In this document: positions 1 through 6,262 of the stretch, one piece after another
How the letters are laid out: each line of letters starts with the position of its first letter
How positions within the stretch are numbered: the first letter of the stretch is position 1
From: an uncultured Methanobrevibacter sp.
GTDB lineage: Archaea; Methanobacteriota; Methanobacteria; Methanobacteriales; Methanobacteriaceae
Length of the DNA stretch: 14,905 nucleotides
Direction of reading: 5' to 3'
Assembly: GCF_937881195.1 (NCBI RefSeq)
Contig: NZ_CALGFC010000008.1
Span: 1 to 14,905 of the forward strand
Position numbers and translations under genes: made by a program
The notes under the pieces: model-generated
Told to the model about the DNA's origin: nothing
The model's database searches: none
The model's input: only the letters and a program-made list of their open reading frames with translations

Positions 1-100
1 ATAAAAAACTCATATCTAAAATAAACAGACCTAATAGACTAAATTATAATATAAAAAACTCATATCTAAAATAAACAGACCTAATAGACTAAATTATAAT
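1..100. repeat. 50-bp perfect direct tandem repeat (two copies)
   Basis: Bases 1-50 and 51-100 are identical. Each starts ATAAAAAACTCATATC and ends CTAAATTATAAT. From 101 a third, degenerate copy starts (ATAAATCACTTTTATTTAAAATAAA) and fades out by about 150. The array touches the left window edge, so the true copy number is unknown. It lies downstream of the DtxR-type gene. No dyad symmetry or CRISPR-like spacer pattern is visible. Confidence 0.9.
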
Positions 101-171
101 ATAAATCACTTTTATTTAAAATAAATATAATAGATTAAATTTAATATAAAATTAAAAAATTTAACAAATAT

Positions 172-888
172 TTATAAAACACTTACAAATACATTATTAG
201 CTATATTGCCTGAAATTTCAACATCTGAACCATTTACAGAAATATTTAAAGAGGATTTATCTTCACTAGCATTATTAAGCTTGACAGGAGTACCAATAGC
301 TATACCCAATGACATTAATTTTTTCAAAATATCAGAATCTCCCCTAATAAATGAAACTTCTGCTTTTTCATTTAAATATAAATCAGCAATTGAAATTAAA
401 TTTGATTTTCTTACACCAATTTCTTCAATGTCTTTTTCCTCATTTACACAATCTTCACAAGAATTAAAATCAAAATCACATGGAGGAATTGGTTTTTCAT
501 CAGGACATATATCAGGATGTTCTAAAATATGACACATTGCTCTTTCAGCTTCATCAGACAATGAATGCTCCATATCACAAGCTTGAATATGAACATTTTC
601 AGGTTTTACATTTAATACATCGGTTAAAAATTTTTCAAGAATCCTATGCTTTCTAGTGATTTTTTGAGCTACTTTAAATCCTTTATCAGATAAATTAGCA
701 CCTTTATATGGAATGTAATTGATATATCCTAATTCTTCTAATTTTTTTAGCATCTGAGTGACACTACCTGGAGCTATCTCTAACCTTTTAGAAATTGTAG
801 TTGTGGAAACATATGTTTCTTTGTTCCCATATTTATATAAAACTTCTAAATATTCCTCTATATTTTCACTAAGCTCTTTATTCGCCAT
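172..888 (-). CDS. DtxR/MntR-family metal-dependent transcriptional repressor with C-terminal FeoA-like domain
   Basis: A 238-residue protein of the three-domain DtxR/IdeR plan. Residues 1-75 form a winged helix-turn-helix (EEYLEVLYKY, then a recognition helix around APGSVTQMLKKLEELGYI). Residues 76-150 form the dimerisation and metal-binding domain, with candidate ligands H81, E85, H100, C104, E107 and H108 (the C-x-x-E-H motif). Residues 175-238 resemble a FeoA/SH3-like domain (LKKLMSLGIAIGTPVKL). The family binds Fe2+ or Mn2+ and then represses uptake genes; which metal acts here cannot be read. The segment C128-x8-C137-x6-C144-x2-C147 carries more cysteines than I expect in bacterial members and may bind a metal. 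The ATG follows GGTGG six bases upstream, which supports the start. No feo or ABC metal-transport gene is visible, so its targets lie elsewhere. The family call is firm; the specificity is not. Confidence 0.9.
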   Translation of the reverse strand: MANKELSENIEEYLEVLYKYGNKETYVSTTTISKRLEIAPGSVTQMLKKLEELGYINYIPYKGANLSDKGFKVAQKITRKHRILEKFLTDVLNVKPENVHIQACDMEHSLSDEAERAMCHILEHPDICPDEKPIPPCDFDFNSCEDCVNEEKDIEEIGVRKSNLISIADLYLNEKAEVSFIRGDSDILKKLMSLGIAIGTPVKLNNASEDKSSLNISVNGSDVEISGNIANNVFVSVL

Positions 889-940
889 AAAACCACCGAA
901 GATAAAAAAATGATAAGTAATTTAAATTATATTGTTCAAT

Positions 941-950
941 TATATATAAA
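941..950 (-). promoter_or_regulatory. Putative TATA box of the DtxR-type gene
   Basis: The minus strand reads TTTATATATA here, about 55 bases upstream of the ATG at 888. This predicts initiation near 918 and a leader of roughly 30 bases containing the GGTGG ribosome-binding site. A metal-repressor operator would be expected close by, but no convincing dyad is seen. Confidence 0.45.
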
Positions 951-959
951 CTTATATCA

Positions 960-1533
960 TACATATCATTTAATTTTATATTAAATATTTTATATTGATT
1001 ACATATTTATCAAACTACTAATATATTGAGTATATATTTATTAAATTACTAATATAAAAAGTTTTGGTTTGCCTAAAATTTAGTATAATAATTTATATTG
1101 CTTATTTTAAAACAAATTTATTAATAAATTCTTGAATAAAAAATACGATTAATAAAATTAACTAAAATGCAAATTAAATAAAATTATTAAAAAATTTTAA
1201 AGAAAATAAATAATATTTAAAAAATAATTAAAATAATAATTAAAATAATGATTAAAAATTAATAAAAATAATAATTAAAATAATGATTAAAAATTAATAA
1301 TTAAAATAATAATTAAAAATTAATAATAAAAATAATGATTAAAATAAATTAATAATTAAAATAATAATTAAAAATTAATAATAAAAATAATGATTAAAAT
1401 AAATTAATAATTAAAATAATAAAAATTTATTATCCCTTGTTAATATCAATACTGAGTAATATAAATTATTTATATTGTATTTAAAGAAATTAAATTGCTA
1501 AATATTAATTATAACTAAAGATAATAATTTTAT
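960..1533. other. AT-rich intergenic spacer without a recognisable gene
   Basis: About 570 bases of nearly pure A/T between the repressor promoter and the 3' end of the acetyl-CoA synthetase gene. No reading frame with coding character was found on either strand. From about 1200 to 1425 it is built of slipped variants of AATTAAAATAAT and AAAATTAATAA words, one block of which is a clear 55-bp tandem repeat listed separately. Confidence 0.7.
1326..1420. repeat. 55-bp tandem repeat, about 1.7 copies
   Basis: Bases 1326-1380 are repeated from 1381 for 40 bases. Both copies begin ATAAAAATAATGATTAAAAT and pass through AATTAATAATTAAAATAAT. Shorter variants of the same words precede them from about 1200. 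This looks like replication-slippage expansion of intergenic AT sequence. Confidence 0.8.
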
Positions 1534-1587
1534 TAGAAACTGTTTCTATTTTTATTAAAATTTATTCATATTTTTAATAAAAAATAT
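1534..1587 (-). terminator. Putative terminator region after acetyl-CoA synthetase
   Basis: Two dyads lie directly downstream of the stop codon. An AT-only hairpin at 1568-1587 has 8-base arms ATATTTTT/AAAAATAT and a 4-base loop, and begins three bases after the stop. A 15-base dyad TAGAAACTGTTTCTA lies at 1534-1548 and is followed on the minus strand by an AT-rich tract. Archaeal termination depends mainly on U-runs, and those here are short, so the 1534 dyad could instead be a protein-binding site. Confidence 0.35.
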
Positions 1588-1589
1588 TT

Positions 1590-3542
1590 CTATAAATCAT
1601 CTAATGTAGAAGTGTCTCCTAACTCCTCGCCATCTTCCTTAGCTTTTAGGATTCTTCTCATTATTTTTCCACTTTTTGTTTTTGGAAGACTATCTACAGA
1701 AACCATCTCTCCAAGAACAGCTACAGGACCAAGAGCATGTCTAACATGGCGCTTTAGCTCTTCTCTTAGCATTGCATTATCTCCTTCTTTAAATGGTAAG
1801 TCTAAATCATAGCCTTCATTAAGAATTAAAAATGCTTTAATAAGTTGTCCTTTAACAGGATCTTCTTTTCCAATAACTGCAGTTTCATTAACAGATGGAT
1901 GACTATTAAAAGCACTTTCAACTTCAACAGCCCCAATTCTATGACCAGCAATCTTCAAAACATCATCAGATCTGCCTTCTATCCAAACATAACCTTCTTT
2001 ATCTATACGTGCCATGTCCCCAGTTTTATAGAATCCATCAGGGAAAAAGTTCCAATAAACCTCTTCGAATCTCTCTTCATCATCATATAAAGTTCTAAAC
2101 ATTGAAGGCCATGGTTTTGTAATAGCTAAATAACCTTTCTTTCCATTTTCAACTTCATTACCTTCTTCATCTACAACAGCTACAGTAACACCTGGTAAAG
2201 GTCTTGTAGCTGAGCCGGGTTTTAAATCAGCTACAGGCATTGGAGCTATCATGTGCATACCAGTTTCTGTTTGCCACCAAGTGTCCATAATAGGAGTTCT
2301 GCACTTTCCAATTTCTTCATACATCCATTTCCATGCTTCATAATTAATTGGTTCACCAACACTCCCAAGGATTTTCAAAGAATCAAGATTATATAGTTTA
2401 GTATATTTTTTACCAAATCTCATTAAATGCCTAATAGCTGTAGGAGCAGTGTAAAATTTAGTTACACCATATTTTTCAATAATTTTCCACCAAACTCCAG
2501 GATCTGGAAAATCAGGAGCTCCTTCATAAATCAAAGTAGTTGAACCTAAAAGAAGAGGTGCATAAATAGTATAACTATGGCCAGTAATCCAACCAGCATC
2601 TCCTGTTGACCACCAAAGATCATTATCATGAATATCAAAAACGTTCTTGAGAGTGGTAGCTATTCCAACCATATAGCCCGCGGTTGTGTGTAGGACACCT
2701 TTTGGTTTGCCAGTACTTCCAGAAGTATAAAGGATAAACAATGGGTCTTCAGCATCCATTATTTCACTATAGCAAGAATCTCCTTCACCTTCAATTAAAC
2801 GTTCATAAAATATCTCATTTCCTCTAAGGTCTGCTACATCGTTATATCTACCAGTATGATTTACAAGAACTACTGTTTGAACAGTTGGACATTGTAACAT
2901 AGCTTCATCAATTACTGATTTAAGATTAATAATTTTTCCACGCCTATATGTTCCATCAGCAGTTATAACAACTTTAGATTTAATATCATTAATTCTTTCA
3001 ACTACTGCAACTGAAGAAAGTCCAGAATATATAGCACTGTGAACTGCACCAATTTTAGTACATGCTAACATAGAGATAATAAGCTCCGGACACATTGGAA
3101 GATACATAGAAACAGTATCTCCTTTCTTAATTCCTAAATTAAGAAGAGCATTTGCCATTTTATTTATTTCACGATAAAGCTCATAATATGTTAATTTAAT
3201 TTCATCCCCACGTTCGTTTGTGTATAGGATAGCTATTTTATTCCTTTTTTCTGTTTTAATCCATCTATCAATAGCGTTATAGGCAAGGTTTATTTTACCT
3301 CCAACAAACCATTTATAGTAAGGTTTTTCACTTTCATCAAGAACTTCATCCCATCTTTTAAACCAGTCAAATTGTTCTGCTTCCATTGCCCAGTATTTCT
3401 CGATGTCTTCCCCTTTTTGAATTTCTCTTTCCCAATCTTTTACAATAGCTCTTTCTATTACTTTATTATTTGGTGAAACAACTTGATCTCCATTATGATT
3501 AGCTAATTTTTGCTGATCAATTCTTTTTCCAAATTCATCCAT
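1590..3542 (-). CDS. acs: Acetyl-CoA synthetase (AMP-forming; acetate-CoA ligase)
   Basis: A full-length 650-residue ANL-superfamily enzyme; the usual length is 630-660. It activates acetate with ATP to acetyl-AMP and transfers it to CoA, releasing AMP and PPi, in the cytoplasm. All signature motifs are present: the phosphate-binding loop YTSGSTGKPKG at 272-282, TWWQTETG at 421-428, where W423 matches the tryptophan closing the acetate pocket, the hinge GRSDDVLKIAGHRIG from 523, and the catalytic lysine in PKTKSGK at K626. That lysine is the one acetylated in bacterial homologues. The N-terminal EKPYYKWFVGGKINLAYN block is typical of true Acs rather than acyl-CoA ligases of other specificity. 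The start is supported by GGAGTTGA just upstream. Methanobrevibacter-type methanogens use this route to assimilate acetate as a carbon source. The gene appears monocistronic. Confidence 0.97.
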   Translation of the reverse strand: MDEFGKRIDQQKLANHNGDQVVSPNNKVIERAIVKDWEREIQKGEDIEKYWAMEAEQFDWFKRWDEVLDESEKPYYKWFVGGKINLAYNAIDRWIKTEKRNKIAILYTNERGDEIKLTYYELYREINKMANALLNLGIKKGDTVSMYLPMCPELIISMLACTKIGAVHSAIYSGLSSVAVVERINDIKSKVVITADGTYRRGKIINLKSVIDEAMLQCPTVQTVVLVNHTGRYNDVADLRGNEIFYERLIEGEGDSCYSEIMDAEDPLFILYTSGSTGKPKGVLHTTAGYMVGIATTLKNVFDIHDNDLWWSTGDAGWITGHSYTIYAPLLLGSTTLIYEGAPDFPDPGVWWKIIEKYGVTKFYTAPTAIRHLMRFGKKYTKLYNLDSLKILGSVGEPINYEAWKWMYEEIGKCRTPIMDTWWQTETGMHMIAPMPVADLKPGSATRPLPGVTVAVVDEEGNEVENGKKGYLAITKPWPSMFRTLYDDEERFEEVYWNFFPDGFYKTGDMARIDKEGYVWIEGRSDDVLKIAGHRIGAVEVESAFNSHPSVNETAVIGKEDPVKGQLIKAFLILNEGYDLDLPFKEGDNAMLREELKRHVRHALGPVAVLGEMVSVDSLPKTKSGKIMRRILKAKEDGEELGDTSTLDDL

Positions 3543-3578
3543 TTAATCAACTCCAGAGATGTGTAAAGACTATAAAGA

Positions 3579-3588
3579 TTATATATTA
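3579..3588 (-). promoter_or_regulatory. Putative TATA box of acs
   Basis: The minus strand has AATATATAA about 40 bases upstream of the acs ATG, placing initiation about 15 bases before the start codon, just upstream of the GGAGTTGA site. The spacing is normal for an archaeal promoter; the precise element is inferred by eye. Confidence 0.45.
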
Positions 3589-4017
3589 TCTTAATTTTAG
3601 ATATAATTTTTATAGAAACTTTAAAATTATTTTATAATTTTATTAAAGATTTTTCTATGAATTTATATCCCAAATTTTGCAAATTTAAATTTTATAACTT
3701 AAACCCCCATGATAAATTATAAAAAGAATTTTACATTGAGTTATATGTTTTAATTTTAAAATGCATTATTTAGATTTAAATAATTAGAATTTAATTTTTA
3801 TTAATTATCACAAAATATTAATTATCACAAATATTAATTATCACAAATATTAGTTAATAGACCAATATTAATTAAATAGATTAATTTTAAGTCTTTTATA
3901 AATATTAATTAGAAAATTAATATTAAGTTTTAATTCTTAAAAATTTTCAATCTTTAAAATTTAATTTTGTTTATTTTATATTTATAATATGTCACAATAG
4001 AATATATAAATTTTATT
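3589..4017. other. AT-rich intergenic spacer upstream of acs
   Basis: About 430 bases with no gene seen on either strand. It holds a run of five C at 3703-3707, unusual in this composition, three iterons at 3800-3848 (listed separately), and AT-rich words such as TATTAATTA. It separates acs from the decayed plus-strand gene. Confidence 0.65.
3800..3848. repeat. Three tandem iterons ATTAATTATCACAAA(A)T
   Basis: Copies at 3800-3816 (17 bases, one extra A), 3817-3832 and 3833-3848 (16 bases each). They share the core TTATCACAA, equal to TTGTGATAA on the other strand. A fourth partial ATTAGTTAATAG follows. The array lies roughly 250 bases upstream of the acs start and 170 bases before the decayed gene. 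It could be a binding array for a regulator or simply a slippage repeat. Confidence 0.8.
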
Positions 4018-4424
4018 ATGATTAATCATGATAAATAGGTTTTTCTGTTGATGACAAATTTAAAATAATAATAAAAATTATAATAATTATAGTAAAAATA
4101 ATAATGAAAATAAAAATAATAATAGTAATGGTAATAGTAATAATAATAGCAATAGTAATAATTAATAATAATATTAATAATATTAATAATAAAAAAGTTG
4201 ACCTTGATGATACTGAACATGAATGTTTTCAGATAGTTAATGAAATTCTTATAAAAGATAAACTTCAATCTACAGATGATTTAATTCTTGCCAAACATTA
4301 AATAAAAAATAATCTACCAATATTTTATCTTTAGATAATAAAATTATTGAATCAATAGTTTATAGTATTTTCAGTGAAATTAGCCATTACTAACAAGGAT
4401 AAGGTAAAAGAAAAACTAGAATAA
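4018..4424 (+). pseudogene. Decayed plus-strand gene with an Asn-rich tract, product unrecognised
   Basis: Coding-like segments lie in order but in different frames. A possible start MINHDK at 4018 hits TAG at 4036. GFSVDDKFK follows in another frame at 4038-4064. An Asn/Ser-rich run lies at 4064-4160 (for example NNNSNGNSNNNSNSNN). A one- or two-base slip in the AAT repeats then leads to INNKKVDLDDTEHECFQ and on to DDLILAKH, ending at 4300. Further shifts give NKIIESIVYSIFSEI and AITNKDKVKEKLE with a stop at 4422-4424. Such an ordered series of coding fragments suggests one gene of roughly 130 codons broken by at least three indels, probably through slippage in the AAT microsatellite. The 65-codon open piece at 4104-4301 starts in the repeat and is unlikely to be a real protein. 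I do not recognise the family. Confidence 0.4.
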
Positions 4425-4431
4425 TGCATTA

Positions 4432-4611
4432 TTAATCTTTTAAGAACCTAACTTTTTTATCGATAACACATTTAGCATTATCTTTTAATACAGTTCTCTG
4501 TGCTTTATGTCTTCCACTTTTAACAATTACTGTAATATCATCTATTTTTCTAGCTTCTACTATAATTTTATCACCAATTATAGTGTCACCTATTTTTGTG
4601 TATATTGTCAT
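4432..4611 (-). CDS. Small conserved-looking protein of unknown function (59 residues)
   Basis: A 59-codon frame beginning MTIYTKIGDTIIGDKI and ending VRFLKD, rich in beta-branched residues and lysine, with one cysteine (C48). The pattern of short alternating hydrophobic strands suggests a small all-beta fold; no family is recognised. Its ATG lies three bases after the stop of the ribbon-helix-helix gene, in the same frame, and is preceded by GGAG about nine bases upstream within the end of that gene. Translational coupling and joint function are therefore likely. Codon choice matches the neighbours. It could be an accessory of the regulator, or the partner of a toxin-antitoxin-like pair; neither is shown. 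It converges on the decayed plus-strand gene, whose stop lies only seven bases away. Confidence 0.65.
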   Translation of the reverse strand: MTIYTKIGDTIIGDKIIVEARKIDDITVIVKSGRHKAQRTVLKDNAKCVIDKKVRFLKD

Positions 4612-4614
4612 TAT

Positions 4615-4950
4615 TTATTCTCCAAGTTTACCTTCTTTTATTAAATTTTGAACTATTTTAGATACTAACTCAAGGTCTAACTCCAAATTATCTGCAACTT
4701 CAGATATATATGCTTCTCCAAATGATTTATAATATCCCAATACTTCTTTTTTTGCAGTATCATAATCAATGTCCCTGATTTTAATGACTTTTATTCTCCT
4801 TAATTTTTCTCTTACTGCATCTCTTACAAAGTCAGAACCACTAAGGAATAATCCATTATTAACAAGTTCGTTTATTTCATCATATTCTATTTTAGCTAAT
4901 TTAGTACCTATTGTTTTACTTTCTGGTTTTTTTTCTTTTGTACTAATCAT
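4615..4950 (-). CDS. Ribbon-helix-helix (CopG-like) DNA-binding protein with C-terminal winged-helix-like region
   Basis: A 111-residue protein. Residues 10-55 fit a ribbon-helix-helix domain: a beta strand (TIGTKLAKIEYDEI), helix 1 (INELVNNGLF), then the conserved SGSDFVRDAVREKLRRI helix 2. Residues 60-111 (DYDTAKKEVLGYY, then AYISEVADNLELDLELVSKIVQNLIKEGKL) look like a small winged helix of the MarR/ArsR type, with a helix-turn-helix near EVADNLELDLELVSKIVQ. Two DNA-binding modules in one short protein suggest a local transcription regulator. It is the first gene of a unit with the 59-residue protein. A TATA box centred about 27 bases before the ATG, with no Shine-Dalgarno site, suggests a leaderless transcript. 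It could also be an antitoxin-like repressor. Confidence 0.75.
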   Translation of the reverse strand: MISTKEKKPESKTIGTKLAKIEYDEINELVNNGLFLSGSDFVRDAVREKLRRIKVIKIRDIDYDTAKKEVLGYYKSFGEAYISEVADNLELDLELVSKIVQNLIKEGKLGE

Positions 4951-4970
4951 GTTTATTTATATATATCTAA

Positions 4971-4984
4971 CAATATATAAAATT
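4971..4984 (-). promoter_or_regulatory. TATA box for the ribbon-helix-helix unit (probably leaderless)
   Basis: The minus strand reads AATTTTATATATTG, centred about 27 bases upstream of the ATG at 4950. That is the normal TATA-to-start distance in archaea, so transcription should begin at or within a few bases of the ATG. No ribosome-binding site precedes the ATG, which agrees. Confidence 0.5.
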
Positions 4985-5039
4985 ATTTAAAGTTTTATTT
5001 AAATTATTTAAATTAACATTTTACGTTTTTAAAATTAGC

Positions 5040-5110
5040 ATTAAAACTTAATAACATAAAAATAGTATATTAAAACTTAATAATATAAAAATAGTATATT
5101 AAAACTTAAT
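5040..5110. repeat. 29-bp tandem repeat, about 2.4 copies
   Basis: Units at 5040-5068, 5069-5097 and a partial copy at 5098-5110. Each begins ATTAAAACTTAATAA and ends AAAAATAGTAT, with one C/T difference between the first two. The array lies between the ribbon-helix-helix promoter and the 3' end of the toxin gene, so it may only be intergenic slippage. Confidence 0.85.
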
Positions 5111-5156
5111 AAAAAAATTTGAATCTTTAAATAATAATTTTAAAATGCTTTTTAGA

Positions 5157-5555
5157 TTATATAATCAAATCCACATCTGTTTTTTTATAATATTCATCAA
5201 ATGATACTAATTTGTCTAAATTATATTCTTTTATTATTTCTAATATTGCACTATCTGTAAATGATAGCTTAGTATTATATTTCAAATAAGTTTCCATAGT
5301 TTTATCCTTAAAATTAGGTATATCAAATTCATTAATAATTTTAAAATTATCTTTCATATAATAATAAGTAGTTTTAGCTATTTCATTATTTTCTTTATTT
5401 CCTACTATTGTTATGACTTCATTAAATATTAAATCAGATATATAGCATTCATTATCCAATATACCCCTTTCAGTTAAATTGACTGCCCTTTTATGTAAAC
5501 TATCTCTTTTTAACACTAATGCTATTATAAAACAACTATCAACAAAGACTTTCAT
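5157..5555 (-). CDS. vapC: PIN-domain endoribonuclease toxin (VapC-like)
   Basis: A 132-residue single PIN domain, the usual VapC length. The four acidic residues that coordinate Mg2+/Mn2+ are visible: D6 in VFVDSCF, E46 in LIFNEVIT, D101 in SFTDSAI and D120 in VSFDEYY. The family cleaves specific RNAs, often tRNA or rRNA, when not neutralised by its antitoxin. The gene starts nine bases after the antitoxin stop, and an AGGTAAGG ribosome-binding site overlaps that stop, so the two are translated as a coupled pair. Nothing looks truncated and all active-site residues are kept, so the toxin is probably functional. The RNA target cannot be read from sequence. Confidence 0.88.
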   Translation of the reverse strand: MKVFVDSCFIIALVLKRDSLHKRAVNLTERGILDNECYISDLIFNEVITIVGNKENNEIAKTTYYYMKDNFKIINEFDIPNFKDKTMETYLKYNTKLSFTDSAILEIIKEYNLDKLVSFDEYYKKTDVDLII

Positions 5556-5564
5556 TATAAAACC

Positions 5565-5792
5565 TTACCTATATAAGTCTTTTTTTAATTTTACTGCATT
5601 AGTTCTTTCTTTTGTTTTCCCTATTCCTATAATATCATTTAAAGTAACTTTTTTTCTAAAACTAACAGTAATATTACCATTAGCATCTTCATTCCATTCT
5701 ACAATATCATTAGGTTTTATATTATGTTTTTTTCTAAATTCAGAAGGTATAGTTGTTTGATTTCCTTCATAAACTTTAGTTTCAATAATCAT
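5565..5792 (-). CDS. vapB: AbrB/MazE-fold (SpoVT-AbrB) antitoxin of the PIN toxin
   Basis: A 75-residue protein. Residues 1-45 are a swapped-hairpin AbrB domain (KVYEGNQTTIPSEFRKKHNIKPNDIVEW), which binds operator DNA as a dimer. The lysine-rich C-terminal part (residues 48-75) would wrap around the toxin. A longer reading from GTG at 5801 is possible, but that GTG is part of the ribosome-binding site AGGTGAT at 5797-5803. The ATG at 5792, four bases after that site, is the better start. As the first gene of the pair it should repress its own promoter together with the toxin. AbrB-type antitoxins paired with PIN toxins are common in archaea. Confidence 0.85.
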   Translation of the reverse strand: MIIETKVYEGNQTTIPSEFRKKHNIKPNDIVEWNEDANGNITVSFRKKVTLNDIIGIGKTKERTNAVKLKKDLYR

Positions 5793-5824
5793 TAATATCA
5801 CCTATTATATTATATATCAGCTAT

Positions 5825-5837
5825 CAATATATATTTA
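5825..5837 (-). promoter_or_regulatory. Putative TATA box of the vapBC-like operon
   Basis: The minus strand reads TAAATATATATTG, centred about 39 bases upstream of the antitoxin ATG, predicting a leader of about 13 bases that just includes AGGTGAT. The adjacent sequence has two direct TATCA words around AGCT (5816-5826), a possible autoregulatory site, but no convincing dyad. Confidence 0.4.
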
Positions 5838-6262
5838 ACTATTAAAATAATAATAGCTATAAAAATAATTTTAATCATGAATATAATTTAATATATTAGA
5901 ATAAGTTTAGCTATTAAAATAATTTTATATATTAATATAATTTAATATATTAGAATAATATTGACTATTTATATAATAATAATTATCTAGATCATGTTAA
6001 ATATTGAAATAATGTTGTTTAATTAGATAATGATGATTATTTAAGAAATATTAGATGTTTAAATTATAAAAAATACTTAAATTATTAAAATAATTAAATA
6101 ATTAAATAATTAAATAATTAAAAAAATGATAAAATATCCAATAATTAGAATAAAAAATACTAAAATATGAAAAAATTAAAATAAAAAATAGAAATAATAA
6201 AAAAATAAAAAATAGAAATAAAAGAATTAAAATAAAAAATTAAAATAAAATTACCTATAAAT
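5838..6262. other. AT-rich intergenic spacer with short repeats and 3' T-tracts
   Basis: No gene is seen. The element AATATAATTTAATATATTAGAATAA occurs near 5879 and again near 5935. An AATTAAAT octamer is repeated about four times at 6090-6120. From 6160 to 6250 the plus strand is a series of A-runs, so the minus strand has repeated T-runs just after the stop of the wall-binding protein at 6263; these could act as an archaeal U-tract terminator. Confidence 0.6.

Noticed and set aside
206..532. Plus-strand 108-codon frame opposite the DtxR-type gene
   Set aside because: Antisense shadow of a clear gene, with no promoter, ribosome-binding site or recognisable domain.
4026..4268. Minus-strand 80-codon frame rich in Tyr/Asn/Phe
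   Set aside because: It is the reverse of the AAT/AGT microsatellite. Its tyrosine runs are a composition effect, and it has no ribosome-binding site.
4104..4301. Plus-strand 65-codon frame as an intact small membrane protein
   Set aside because: Its hydrophobic N-terminus is the AAT-repeat read out of frame (Ile/Val from ATA/GTA). Only the last 35 codons look like protein, and they fit a broken larger gene.
5479..5760. Plus-strand 93-codon frame across the toxin-antitoxin pair
   Set aside because: Antisense shadow spanning two well-supported genes.
5799..5801. GTG as the start of the AbrB-type antitoxin
   Set aside because: The GTG is part of the AGGTGAT ribosome-binding site. The ATG at 5792 has the correct spacing and begins the usual antitoxin fold.
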